Under the pieces are notes generated by a model. It saw only the letters and a program-made list of their open reading frames with translations. It did not search any database and had not been told where the DNA came from. From contig OY821749.1 of assembly GCA_963682055.1 (NCBI GenBank), positions 6,808,336 through 6,872,335 on the forward strand: a DNA stretch of 64,000 nucleotides, written 5' to 3'. Both the position numbers and the translations under genes were made by a program. Shown here one piece after another: positions 11,205 to 23,300 of this stretch; within the stretch, counting starts at the first letter, position 1; every line of letters begins with the position of its first letter. The DNA is from Primula veris. Lineage: Eukaryota > Streptophyta > Magnoliopsida > Ericales > Primulaceae.

Positions 11205-11480
11205 TCATTATATTATAATAAGTCAAACCAAGTCAAATGAAGCTGTCAAATTTAAGCACTTTTTTTCAAAAATACACACCTTTATATTAATTACAATAAT
11301 ATAAAAGTAAAAACTAGTAAAACTATTTATCACTCTTTAACAACCAAACATTCTTTTAAATTTTAAACTATGTTTTTTTTTTTTATTATTATCCACATAT
11401 TTATATCATAGCTATACATATTTTTTATATTTTTATTACATTACACGCCGCACACGCAATGCGTGTGACACGATTACTAG
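11205..11480 (+). mobile_element. Short non-autonomous Helitron (276 bp)
   Basis: It starts TCATTATATTATAATAAGTC at 11205 and ends with hairpin CACGCAATGCGTG, then CGATTACTAG at 11480. The flanking bases are A on the left and T on the right. This is the Helitron pattern: 5' TC, 3' CTRR, a short hairpin about 10 bp before the end, and A/T insertion. It carries no Rep-helicase. The six other complete, split or degenerate copies noted here lie on the opposite strand. Confidence 0.8.
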
Positions 11481-11506
<26 letters not shown>

Positions 11507-11511
<5 letters not shown>

Positions 11512-12580
11512 ATGTATAGATACACCGGCTGATGAGAGAGGCAGAGACCGAGAGAGATGAGAGAGAGGCGGCGACGACGAAGATCGCCGCTCACCGCCAA
11601 GTGATAGGGAGAGATGAGGAAGAGAGAGAGAAAGATAGGCATGAACGAGTAAAAAAAGAATGAGGTAGAGAGGGAAAGTTAAATATGCTAATGAACCAAA
11701 ATACAATATGTACCCATTTTATATTGACAGCCGTTGTTATCAAAATTAAATTAAAATGTTTGAAAAAGATAACTTATACTAGTAAAAAATACAAGTGTTA
11801 CTAAAAGCTAATTAAAATCTTTAAGTGATACCGGCCTCCAATTAATTCACAGCTCGTACAAGGGTTTTAAATCAGCCCTTGAAACCAAGAATCGTGATTA
11901 AAAAAAAATCAAAAAACTTATGCGACTAGTCGACTAATATACTCACTAGCTACCTTATGACCACATTGATATAGATCTATTTAAGCCTAAAAAATATACT
12001 CATTCAGCTTGATTTGCGTAGTTAGTTAGTGGTTGACACTAGTTATTTAGTTATTTGCAAGCCGTAGATGGGGTTATTTGTAGTTTACACTTACAAGTAA
12101 ACACAGATCTATTTGAGCCTAAACAAATTGTTCTCTCAACTTAATTTTTTGGTTTTACAGAAAATATAACCAGAGATGAGCGTTTTGTATGATCAGCCAA
12201 ATTAATACAACTGAAAAGATAAATCAAAAACTAATGAGCTTATAAGTTGCCAACATTGTTACATTTATATGGAGGTGACCGAGGAAAATAAAGACAAAAT
12301 CCTTGTTTTCGCCCTTGATTTTCCAAGACTAAAATCTTATCTGATACTTGCCCTTGGATGATTGTTGTATGTCCTCTTATTCTTTGAAAATAAAAGCACT
12401 TTAAATATCAATGTTAATATGGAAAATGATAAAAAGCAATGGTGCCGGTTATATTGCAGCTATAATTCACAACAATTCTGAATATTGTTGGTCTGTTTTT
12501 AACAGCAGTAAGGATAAATAAACAAATAATACGCTATAAGTAGTACTTTTGAACTTATATTCCCACAAGTTACCTAACAT
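11507..12580. other. AT-rich intergenic DNA, no gene seen
   Basis: A GA-rich tract at 11530-11680 produces an open frame on the minus strand that is low-complexity. The remainder is AT-rich, with scattered phrases such as ATAGATCTATTTAAGCCTAAA (about 11970) and a near copy at about 12105. Nothing coding is recognisable. Confidence 0.5.
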
Positions 12581-13329
12581 AATTTACATTCCTTATATAT
12601 ACCACTTTTGAAAACTATATATACCCTATTTAATCTAATTTTTATCTCTCGTCTGTTAATCTAACTGTATCGATCTATTCTCTCTCTCTCTCTAACTGGA
12701 TCAATCGTTCATGTCGATCATGTCGTTGGAGAAAGGGTTTTTGACTGGATCGATCCCCCACCATCACCCCATACCTCAGTCGTCGATCATGTCGCCGGAG
12801 AAAGGGTTTTTGACCGGATTTCTATATCAAACACTAAATCCAGTTCTGGTTTTGACTCTGATTCAACCTTAGGTATGGTTCATTGATTTAGGTTTTCACG
12901 TTTGTGTAGTTTGGGGAGTTTGTTACATCGTCAATTTTTTAAAAAAAATATTGAGTTTAATTTTTCACGTTTTCGCCGTATTCTCTGCCGCCGTTCTCGT
13001 CGACGGAGGTGATGATGTGGATGGATATGGTTTAAAGGCGAAGAGTGTGGGGAAAAAGACGGTGTTGGCAGGGTTTTTGATTATGGATCTTCCGACGACG
13101 ATCGAGACGGTGGGGGACATCAAACTGTATTCGACTCGGTGAGAGTTTGTGGGGATTTGTTTAGGAGTCCGACCGAAGAGCACGCATATGCCTAGCTACA
13201 CTACCATGTAAGTCAAATTATTGATTAAGTGTCAACAATTGATCATTACTTTTGTGGGGTTATTTGCTAATCTTTTTATTTTAGTTTATGTGTGGATATT
13301 TGTTTTGAGTTATTATTTTCGATTTTGCC

Positions 13330-14130
13330 TATTTTGGTGCTGAAACAGGGTGTGTTTTTGGGTTGTTTACGTCTATTTTGTGGTATGTTTTGGTGAAACG
13401 AGTATGTTGCTGATTTGGGTTCTGTTTTGGTGCTAAATGCAGTCCGTTTTAGGGCTGAATTGGAGTATGTTTCTGGGCTGAATCGGACTTCGGGTTCAAG
13501 GTTGAAACAAATTCCGATTCGATGTTAAAACAGACTCTTAGTCAGAAATTAAGTCTCTATTTGTATTATGTTCCTTGTTCTAGCCGATTAACTGTTGAAG
13601 AAACTTTTTTAGGGAATATAGACGTTCATCCGGTATGAGTTTTTTGATACTAATTTGGCACTTGCTGTTGAGAATGATATCAATGAGCTATGCACTGATT
13701 GTATAACCACTTCAATATTACTTTTTGGCGTTGTTTCGACTCAACTTTTAAGCAGAATTTAAAAATATAAAGTGTAAACTTTGCTTTCATGTCATTATTA
13801 TTATTGTTGTATTTGCATTGTAGATCTGAATTGGTAGTGCATTCTGGGTCCGAAACACGACCAGTTTCGGGCTGACACATAGCTCTTTTAGGGCCTGAAA
13901 CGAATACCGTTATGTGGCTCAAGAGTCCTTTTTGGGTTTGAAACAAGCCCGTTGTAGGGCTGAAACAGAGCCCATTTCGGGGCCAAAACAGAACATGTTT
14001 TGTGGTTGGAACGAATCCCGTTTGTGGCTGAAACGGAGCCTTCCTGAAGTTAAGCTCTGTTTGGGGTTGAAATAGAACTCGACTCGGGGCTGAACTATAT
14101 GCATTTGTGGCTGGAACAGAGCTTGTTTGT
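13330..14130 (+). repeat. Degenerate GGGCTGAAACAGAGCC array
   Basis: Copies of roughly 25-28 bp, such as TAGGGCTGAAACAGAGCCC and TGTGGCTGGAACAGAGCTTG, recur with substitutions. They are densest at 13840-14130 and sparser from 13330. Antisense open frames here (13680-13946, 13919-14146) are repeat translations. Confidence 0.8.
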
Positions 14131-14374
14131 GGCTATACGAAGCCATGTAGTTAATTTCTTTGTTCGTACTTTTTTTGAAGTGTCAATAGTGTATGAGTTT
14201 GTTATGCTTTTTGCTTACTGACTACATAGATCCATAAGCTCAAAATGGTAAGAGCGCTTGCACCAACACCGATGTACAACGTGAAAATCAATTGTTTATT
14301 TGGCGTGCGTTTAGTGCTTGTTTGGTTGAGTTTGTTTGATTTTTAGGTGTACATTATGATTTTGTTTAGTGACT

Positions 14375-14455
14375 ATATACATCTGTAAGCTCAAAATGGT
14401 AAAGGATCGCTTGCACCAACAACAAGATTCAATGGTTCGAATCCATCCGGATTTG
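14375..14455 (+). other. tRNA-like relic (with a partial copy at 14225-14270)
   Basis: TGTAAGCTCAAAATGGTAAA, then CGCTTGCACCAACA and GGTTCGAATCC, follow the order of a tRNA D arm, anticodon arm and T arm (A and B boxes). The 5' half is repeated about 150 bp upstream as ATAAGCTCAAAATGGTAAGA. Acceptor pairing is not intact, so this is a tRNA-derived repeat and not a functional tRNA. Confidence 0.4.
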
Positions 14456-14509
14456 TTTTTTTTAAAATATAAAGTAAAATATGCAATTTGTGGCGAAATA
14501 TATTGAATT

Positions 14510-14970
14510 ACATTATGCAATTTCGACTGAACTAGATGCACTTTTAGTTGAACGAGATGCACTTTGAGCTGAGCTATATGCACTTTTAGCTGAATTATAT
14601 GCACTTTCAGGTGAACCAGATGCACTTTCAGCCGAACCAAATCAACTTTCAGCCGAACCAAATCAACTTTCAGCTGAACCATATTCACTTTCAGCTGAAC
14701 TATATGCACTTTCGACTGGACTATAAACGGTATGTACTTTCGACTGGATTATAAACGGTATGTACTTTCAACTAAACTCGATGCACTTTCGACTGAAACG
14801 TATACTCTTTTGACTAAATTGTATGCACTTTTGACTAAACTATATGCATTTTCGATTGGACTATATGCACGTTGAACTATATGCACTCTCGACTGAACTA
14901 TATGTACTTTTGATTGAATTAGATGCATTTTCAGTTGAAATAGATGCAATTTGAGCAGAACTATATGAAA
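14510..14970 (+). repeat. Degenerate ~21-bp ACTATATGCACTTTCAGCTGA array
   Basis: About 20 copies with period near 21 bp. Because 21 is a multiple of three, antisense frames stay open and give a heptad-like VQLKVHL repeat peptide (14311-14709). I treat that peptide as an artefact. Confidence 0.9.
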
Positions 14971-16050
14971 AGACCACTTTAAATGGTGAAAAAATCACTT
15001 TTTGGTGATGGGTCTTTTGAAAAAAAAACATTTTTTATATTTTTTGTGATTTTTCCCCCATGTTTTTCCATTTTTTCATTTGTTATAATTTATTGTGATT
15101 TTTATTATTTTTTGCGAGTTTTTTTTTTATAAAAATACATTTTTTTTATGATTTTATTTTTTTTTGGTTATTTTTTGTGATTTTTTTCAAAAAATGCTTT
15201 TTTACTATGTTTTTTTTTTTTGATTTTTATAAATTGAGATTTTTTTCATTTTGTGATTTTTTAGATTTTATAAAATTTTCTTATAATTTGAACATATTTT
15301 TTTTTGGGATTTACATATAGAGATAATATATCATATGTATTATGTTTTGGTTTGAACAATGATGCTTTAATAAATAAATTAAACAATTAAAAAGTGGTAA
15401 CCAAAGGGAATGTGATCTATGAAGGTACCTATTGGTAATTCCCCCAAAATAAATAAATGAGTGACACTAGAAAAAAATATCTATGAATTCCTTGACCTGC
15501 TTGTCAAAATTCAAGTTTACATTTACATATAGCTCACAATCAAAATTGCTATCGTGGACATAAAAAGTATTGGATTATGCTTCGTTAATCTGGAGGCTGT
15601 CCTGCCTTTACTCATTGGTCTTAAGATGATAGAAGGCGGCGAAAAGGGTCCTTACAGGGTAGCATAATTACGAGAATTGTACGCATCTGCTCACCATAAA
15701 ATATAGGGATTAAAAAAATGTATATGTCAATGAGCATGTTACGAGTGTAATTATGTATGCCTAGGAAGCTAGTTGGCAAGAATTAGTCTCAATTTTTGAA
15801 CTTGTAGAACTATCTACATGCATAATTAGGCCTGGCTAACAGTTCCAACATCTATGTCTGAAAGTCATACACAATAATACTTTTACTAATGGAACCATGA
15901 AGCTGTTAAAATTCCAATTTGCAAGATTAGAGCTTGGAGATTGGACGACTTCTTTTTTCTATTTTTTGTGGAACAACCTAAGATTTGAATGTGTAATAAG
16001 TATGCTAATGGTAATATTTTCAAAAGTACATGAAGATGTTTTATAAGACG
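14970..16050. other. T-rich and AT-rich spacer downstream of RPC3
   Basis: T-rich low-complexity DNA at 15000-15320 closes the candidate TIR element. From 15420 to 16050 ordinary AT-rich intergenic DNA leads into the 3' end of RPC3. No gene is seen. Confidence 0.5.
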
Positions 16051-16059
16051 TACATTTTA

Positions 16060-19000
16060 TTAGAAGTCATTGAAGAGCATGATTGAATCATCAAGATTCA
16101 TCAGAGAAGATTCTAATGCAACTCTCACTTTTCTCATGCGATCATATCTTGTTTTTAACTCCCCCACACGGTTTTCTTTTGGCAATTGAAGAATCTGTAA
16201 ATGAATTTTCCATATGAAATGATTAGTGAGTTGAGGCACAACAAACTAGCCCGAGGAAGTGGAATTCAACTTTCATTTAACTACTTCAGCAGACAAAACA
16301 TCAAAATAAGCATACCATACCAAAACTCCAAACAATAAAGAAAAGAACAAGAGAACAGATTATTTCAAACCAGTAGCATCTTCTATCCATTTGGTTGAGG
16401 TCTTTAAATGAATATTTGAAATAATTTTATTATTTGCTGAAGACTGTTGTTTACTAAAAGACAACTTGTATGATTCTGGTATGAAAAGAAAACATTTTGA
16501 AATCTTTGCGCCATGACAGGCTGCTTTTAGAAGGGTAAAAAACAAATTTTATTATTTGCTCTCCTGGTTCTATTTGTATTTTTTTTTAATTTCCCCCTCA
16601 CTTCATTCCACAAGAAATATTGAACACACTATCAACACTGCTACATCCAAGGACAGAAAAAATAAATAAAGAAAATAGATTAGGAGAATGACAACTAAAG
16701 GCTGAACAGTAATTGACCGTAAATATACTTACCTCTTTGTCTTTTGCCAGCTCGTGCGAAAGTCGTATTTTCAAATTTAAAGCAGCATGGTACATCTCAT
16801 CTAAAACATGTTTCCACACAAGCGGCTTATTAACATTCCATAATAAATAAGTGACCTGTTTACCAGCAGTTGCTTCCAGTTTCTGCAACGATATGAGGGG
16901 ATATTGGTGAGACAAATTTTCAAATTATCCTTTTTCATCAATGTTATTTAATAAGTGAAGAGCTGTTTAAGGTTAACAGTTAACACGGTAATACTAATAC
17001 CATATAATGAATGATGTATAGCACAAAGGCAAAGATGCAATAGGAATGTCTTTGTTGTCTCCAAATATCATGCAAGTAAAATAAGTAACAATCTTCCACA
17101 TCACAAAGTACCTCTAACATTATTTAAATAAAAAAAGGTACCTCTAACATTATAAAAATTGCAATAAAGAAAAACAATTTAATGATTTACCTCCATATTT
17201 AAATAGTCATCTTTCCACAGCTTCATTAGAATCCTTGCTGTATCTTTCTTTTCAACAAAAGTGGTATCCGAAATCTACAAAAACAAGTATATGGTAAGGT
17301 CAGCCAACCCACACAACCAGATGATTTTACTCCTTAAAACATTTATTATTCATTAACTGGCTGCAAAACAATAAAATGTTCAGATACTGAAAAACAGTGT
17401 TTACCTCCACAATGGCATCGAATTATCAAATTCCAGTATTTTAAAGAAGCAACAATGATATCTAAGAGAGCAACCAGATAATAGTTATACCAGATACATA
17501 TGACAACTAGTCAACCCGGCTCAACTAAATGGGTTGAATTTATGAATCTCTTGATGCGAAAATAAGTAATTGAGCCAAAAAATAGCATCTCTGCCACTTC
17601 TAATCGTGATAATTCGGTCACCTTTTAGTTACCGTATGCGATAGTGTATAAACTTAAGTATAAAAACTGACAGCTCAGAAATTATTAATACCTTATCAGT
17701 CTCAAGCACATAACCAGCTTTCGAGAGTAACCTAAATATTCGATAAGCATCCCTACCATATCTTTTCAACACAATAGATTCCACCTGGTATAAAGAAGAT
17801 GGGATCAAATTCTATCAAAAAATAACTAAAGTCTAAAGCTAAAGAGAATTTAGAAAGAAGAGCATGAATACCTCCTCTGTTTGAGCCAGTTCAATGATGC
17901 TTTTTAAGTCTGCAGATTTAATCAGAAACATTAAATTAATTAAAGTTAAAAACCAAGAAATCTTAACCAGTATGTTTTGAGCTGGGTTCAGTCAACAGTC
18001 TCAAAACAATACATAGCATGGAACCGCAATTTGCATAAAGAAACTAATATTTATCCTCCATCTTATTAAGAAACAAGTGATAGTAATTACCGACGCTATA
18101 TGTTTCATCTATATCTATAGCAGGGAGCTGGCAACCCAATTGTACTAGAGCAGCTCTGACATGGTCTAAAGTCATGGCAAGACCATGTTCGCTTTTTATC
18201 ACCTCATCGAAAATATCATTCATGGAAAGAGGAACTGAAAATTACAAAGAATCAGCAGAGAAACAATATATAATACATCGATTAAGTAAGTAGTAATGTT
18301 CTAAAGCAGGAATATTATGAATCGGAAATGAAATAAAAACATAAATATTTGCATAAGCAGAGAAATTAAAATCAATTAACTAAGTGAGATGAAATTATAT
18401 CATACTGTATGGAATTGGTCACCTGAATTCTCCATTTTCACTTTAGTTTCTTTACCATTTGTTGCCTGCAAAATGGCGTTTATCACGACCGCTGCACTAT
18501 CATCAAACCTTTCTCTTACATTTGCCACGCAAGCCTAGAATAGCGATAAAAAGAAAAATAATGGTTGTCATTGCTGTTGTTAATTGACTTTTATCTATGA
18601 TGATGAAAATATATGCTACGAAAATAGAATAAATCATGATGGAAGGCTATACAACTACAGAATCAAGTATTTGTTCTTTATATTCTTTTTCCTGCTCAAT
18701 TTCTCTCCATAATCTGTTCTTGTAATAAAACTGACTGAATGAAGATTACTCCGCCACAAATGAGTCAGATCTGAAACAGAAATCGTAAACTGGATCAACT
18801 ATAACCTGAACTGTCAACCCCATCTATAAAGATAGTCAGAAGAGATGTACTACGGCCAGAAAAGAAAGTTAAATTCCCCCCAAAAAGAGATACAAATGGC
18901 TTTTTATCCTAGAGACAGAAGTTGTTCATTACAAAAACAGGTAAATATTCGGTACATATGCAAACAAATTTGATGCTTAGCACCTACATAGAATCTCATA

Positions 19001-22000
19001 GATGGTAACTATATGGATGACAAAATTAATTAACGTGCAGCATAATGGCACTTTTTGTTACAAAAATTCAAAAAAGATTTAAGAAATAACGAAGAGGACA
19101 ATAACAACCTTACGCCTGAGGCGTCTGACAAATTCTTCAAAATTTGCACGCCACAGAACTTCTTTCGCTTGCTTAGTCCCTGAACCCGAACCCATCTCCA
19201 TTTTAGCCTGTTTACAATATAAATATCAGCACATCACATATATAAACACATTTTTAAACAACTAAATTTAGAATTTCACTGACCTTTTCCCCAGGAGTCA
19301 TACATAAAGAGCTTTCCTTTTTGTCTTCTTCATAATCATAAGACTCGTTGAAAGTTTCTACTAAGAATCTTAATGAGTCCATTGGAGCAGCAGCTTCTAA
19401 AGCTCGTTGTTCAAGAGTTTTTGCTGCTTCCATTATCTGTACAATGTGTTTATTTACGAAATCACAACTAAGATAACTTTCATAGTGAAATCCATATTAC
19501 CCTAAAATAAATGCACGCATTTCAAATTTACCAGTGTTCTGATTTGAAAAGGAAAAATTGAGGTTACATGTTTTGCCACATGACTATAAAATTAGAAAAG
19601 TTGCTTGGTGAAACCTACTTTTCAGACTATTATAGCATGCGTATAAGTAATCTCACTTATTCTCACTCACTGGATATAAATAGTGAAAATAACAGGATTA
19701 TGAATTGACTAAGATCACTACTGAGAGAGAGAGAGAGAGGGTACCTTGGAAGCTTTAGCACCTCGTTTCTTTGCTGCAGCAAGTTCTTCATCAGAAGGAG
19801 GTGCAACAGTTGGTTCATGAAATGGACAACGTTCAATAAATCTAGCTTCTACTAAACGATTGAAGTTTCTTCGTAAAGCATCCTCATCAGTAGCCTCTGA
19901 ATAAAAAGAATAAGAAAAAAGCAACTCTTTAAGAATGTGAGTAAGAAAAAAAAAACGAGTTCTTGAGATAATGTCATAAACGAATGCCAAGCTTAATCCA
20001 CACATTTCTGCAAAAAATTATCTGATGTTTGAACCTAATAACATTTGGATTCGAAGCTAGTGGGTAGTTTATTACATTATCTACTTGAAGTTTTACATAC
20101 CAAAATTAAACTGATAATAAAAACGAAAAGACGGAAAAAAAAGACTTGCCTCCACTTCGTTTAGCCATATCTTTGTGACGATCTAAAATCTGAGTCATCG
20201 AAAGCCTGCCATGCTCAAGCAGCGCTAAAAGGATGTCTTCACACTGTCAAAAAGAGACCACAAATGACTAAATAAAACTCATTTAGACTCTGAATTAAGG
20301 CTGCTATTGGGTAAATGAAAATAAAATAAAATTATCCAAACCCACCTCTTTGCCAAGCTCTTCCGAAACCATCACCAGGAACTTTGGAAACCTCATATGG
20401 TGGATTATGTTATCAAACACCACCATGTATTGAGTGATAATCTTTGGGGCCTCTCCAAATGCACCTACACTCAAAAACTAATCTTTAGGTACCCAGAGCT
20501 AATATAGGAAGAGAAAATAAAAATAAACAAATCACATTTGAAGCGTTTATCTTGCGGACAAAATACTCAGAGAATAGACTGCAAGTCTTGTGACCTAAAC
20601 TTAGTAATTATAGAAAGTTCACTATATTTGTAAAGTAAGCACTAAGCAGGTACTAAGCACATGGACTAAAAATAATTCCAAAATTCCTATACACAGTAAC
20701 TTAGGAAAACTTGTCCCAATCATTGTCCAAAACATGAAAAGAAACAAACATACTACTAAGCCCTTGATTGGTTTACTTTCTACAATTTTTGTTCAAAACT
20801 GGATTGCATTTGGCTGACCAGCTAAAAATCTGGCCTATTCTGGAATTTTAGCTTGAAAAAGCTAAAACATTTAGCTTGATGAGTCTAGCGATTTTTCCCC
20901 CTTAATCGCAAATAACCAGGATTTTTTTTACATAAAGCTGCATCCAAACAAGCCCTACATATGGCAGACTAACGCTCAAGTCCTGCCAAACACCACTAAA
21001 TGTGTCAACGCAAGAACATTCGCGATTTCACGAGACACTGGTAGTATCCCAAATACCCAGTTTAAACAGTATAGTGTGTGTGCGTAATATGAAATAAAAA
21101 GTGGAATAGTAATAAACCTTCTTGTTCGACAGCAAAAGCTTGAACGCAGTTTCGCTGAATTAGCAGAAGGAGTGAGTTTCTGACAGTCTCTCTGTTGAGA
21201 TCCGTGTGCTTTACTAAATTTGCATAGGTTAAGGTCCCTTTTCTGAGAAGGCATTCGCATACTTTCTGTTTAGACACACAAAAAAACTAAATATCTGTAG
21301 AAATCTGAAATCAACCCAGTCATAGAAATCTACTCCAACAGTGCTGAAAAAAGCCCGCTTTCATGCTTATTACGCCGATAAACCTACATTTTTAAAGTAG
21401 CTTTTGCAAAAATAGTTTTAGCTACACTTTCGCTTTTTAAGATAGTCAAAAAAATTCATAAAAGGGTTAACCTGGCTTCAATTACATTCAGCTCTTCTAC
21501 CAAAGAAACGCAATATTTCACCGAAGCTATACTTTCACTTTTTAAGATAGTCAGAAAAATACATAAAAGGGTTAACTTGGCTTCAATTACATTCAACTCT
21601 ATTACCAAAGAAACGCAATATTTCACCGAAGCTACACTTTCGCTTTTAAAAATAGTCAAAAAAAATACATAAACAGGTTAAGTTGGATTCAGTTACATTC
21701 AGCTCTATTACCAAAGAAACACAATATTTCACCAAAACTTCACATTAAATAATAGTCAGGGTTTAACAACTCTTGCAAAAACGGTTATTAGCCACTCTTT
21801 CAAAGACATTGGTTTAGTCATAACAAAACACACAAAAAGCTTAACTTGTCTTTGATTACATTCAGCTCTTTTACCAAAGAAACGCAATATTTCACCGAAA
21901 CTTCACACTAAATAACACTCATGGTTTAACAACTCACCCCCAAAAAAACAATGTTCAGGAAAAACAAATTAAGGGTTTTCTATTTTACCTAAAAAGCATG

Positions 22001-22318
22001 CTGAATTACTGAAAACTAAAATCTTCAAATTTAAATCAGCTGAACAAGGGCAATCAGGGTTTAGTAACTTAATGGTAGTAGAGAACATTTATTAATAATA
22101 ATAATAATAGTAATAATAATAATAGTAATAATAATAATAGATATAACATTGTGTAAGTAGAGTAAACACATTGAAGTATAGGAATGAGGGTTATGAAACT
22201 TTCAAAAAACTGAAAAAAAAAGTGAGAAAAAGAGGAGAGAGAGAGATACAGCGATGATGTCACCAAAGTAAGAGCTGACGAGATTTACAGCGAGCTTTAT
22301 TCCGAACTCCGTCACCAT
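16060..22318 (-). CDS. RPC3: DNA-directed RNA polymerase III subunit RPC3 (RPC82/C62 family)
   Basis: Fourteen coding exons join in phase: 22318-22250, 21265-21118, 20464-20346, 20243-20150, 19896-19745, 19436-19284, 19207-19109, 18534-18423, 18234-18091, 17909-17872, 17784-17692, 17274-17191, 16882-16733, 16194-16060. They give 529 aa. The start MVTEFGIKLAVNLVSSYFGD and the following winged-helix segment (KVCECLLRKGTLTYANLVKH) are the conserved RPC82 N-terminal domain. Further winged-helix segments include EDILLALLEHGRLSMTQILD and SIVLKRYGRDAYRIFRLL. The end is SLMNLDDSIMLFNDF. The product belongs to the RPC3/RPC6/RPC7 subcomplex that opens promoters for Pol III in the nucleus. The intron after exon 4 appears to use a GC donor (GGAG|GCAAGT); all others read GT-AG. 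No stops or frameshifts were seen. A tRNA gene lies 146 bp upstream. Confidence 0.92.
20757..20957. mobile_element. MITE-like insertion in an RPC3 intron
   Basis: The ends are near-inverted: AGCCCTTGATTGGTTTAC on the left, and GGGCTTGTTTGGATGC read from the right on the other strand. The GTTTGG core is typical of PIF/Harbinger or hAT MITEs. The target duplication is unclear. It lies in the intron between exons 2 and 3. Confidence 0.5.
21420..21915. repeat. 105-bp tandem repeat in RPC3 intron 1
   Basis: Units start at 21420, 21525 and 21630 (AGCTAYACTTTCRCTTTT), exactly 105 bp apart. Two more degenerate units run to about 21915, each with ACCAAAGAAACGCAATATTT. They lie wholly in the intron between exons 1 and 2. 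Confidence 0.9.
22090..22140. repeat. (TAA)n microsatellite in RPC3 intron 1
   Basis: An imperfect run of TAA/TAG trinucleotides of about 50 bp, 110 bp from the first exon. Confidence 0.9.
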
Positions 22319-22463
22319 TCTCTCTCTCTATCTCTCTCTAGGGTTTTGTCGCCGGAGAAAGATGAAGCTAAAAAACGACCAATTACAAAAATAAAACTGT
22401 ACGGAGTATTATTTATAAGGGTTAAATATTATTATTAATAAATAGTAGTAATTATCAACAAAT

Positions 22464-22535
22464 GGGTCCATAGCTCAGTGGTAGAGCAATTGACTGCAGA
22501 TCAATAGGTCACCGGTTCGAACCCGGTTGGGCCCT
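22464..22535 (+). tRNA. tRNA-Cys (anticodon GCA)
   Basis: The 72-nt cloverleaf folds by eye. Acceptor GGGTCCA pairs with TGGGCCC with one G-T wobble. The D arm is GCTCAGTGGTAGAGC. The anticodon stem ATTGA/TCAAT carries loop CTGCAGA, giving anticodon GCA. The T arm is ACCGG-TTCGAAC-CCGGT. Box A (TAGCTCAGTGG) and box B (GGTTCGAACCC) are intact. A T5 terminator follows at 22539-22543. It is divergent from RPC3, whose ATG lies 146 bp away. The acceptor side is repeated in the downstream tandem array. Confidence 0.95.
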
Positions 22536-23300
22536 TAGTTTTTCATATTTTTATTTTATTTTATTTTTTTATGCGTAAGTTTTGCAAGAAAATTGATTGT
22601 GATTTTTTATCGTACGCATGGTGAACTTTTAACAATAAATTAAGGCACACATTATAAATAGGTGATTTTTTTCATAAGAATACATGGGCCCTATATTTTT
22701 TTTTATGCATGAGTTTTGAAAGAAAATTGATTGTGATTTTTTTATGGTATGCGTGTTGAACTTTTAATAATAAATTAAGGTACAAATTATAAATAGGTGA
22801 TATTTTTTTGATAAGAATACATGGGCTCTATGTTTTTTTTTCATTTTTATTTCTATGCACGAGTTTTGCAAGAAAATTGATTGTGATTTTTTATCGTCTG
22901 AGTGTTGAGTTTTTAACAATAAATGAAGACACAAAATATAAATAAGTGATTTTTACAAGGCCCTTAGTTTTTAATATTGTTTTTTTAAGCACGAGTTTTG
23001 TAAGAAAATTGATTGTGGAATTTTATTGTATGTATGTCAAATCTTTAACAATAAATGAAGGAATAAAATATAGGTGCTATTATTTTGACAATATGCACAA
23101 TAAAAGCAACTAATATAAACTCTAAAATGACATGCTAGTTTTCAAAACTTGTGCAAAGCGAGGTCCTACGGTTTTTCATACTATTCTTTTTAAGTACGAG
23201 TTTTGCAAGAAAATTCATTGTGATTTTTAATCGTATGCATGTTGAATTTTTAACAATAAATGAAGACACAAAATATAAATAGGTGACATTTTTCCATCGA
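22529..23300 (+). repeat. Tandem degenerate ~130-155-bp repeats seeded at the tRNA-Cys 3' end
   Basis: Five units each contain GAGTTTTGCAAGAAAATTGA, then a variant of GTTGAACTTTTAACAATAAAT and ATAAATAGGTGAT. Several begin with GGGCCCTTA- or GGCCCTTAGTTTTT-like phrases that match the tRNA acceptor and terminator (22529, 22687, 22960). No tRNA body is repeated. Confidence 0.8.

Larger units (their letters stand above)
12585..15413. mobile_element. Candidate TIR element with two short-motif arrays
   Basis: Imperfect inverted ends: ACATTCC then ACCACTTTTGAAAAC near 12585-12615, and on the other strand ACATTCCC then ACCACTTTTTAATTG near 15385-15413. The interior starts with an exon-like, CT-leading stretch (12650-12850) with two copies of GGAGAAAGGGTTTTTGAC. 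A GC-richer stretch near 12960-13140 follows, then the two arrays listed separately and T-rich DNA. No transposase is seen. No target duplication was established. Confidence 0.4.

Noticed and set aside
14375..14455. Functional tRNA gene
   Set aside because: The boxes are present but acceptor and D stems do not pair, and a partial copy lies nearby, so it is a relic.
14311..14709. 132-residue frame with VQLKVHL repeats
   Set aside because: Its pattern follows the 21-bp DNA array; nothing suggests expression.
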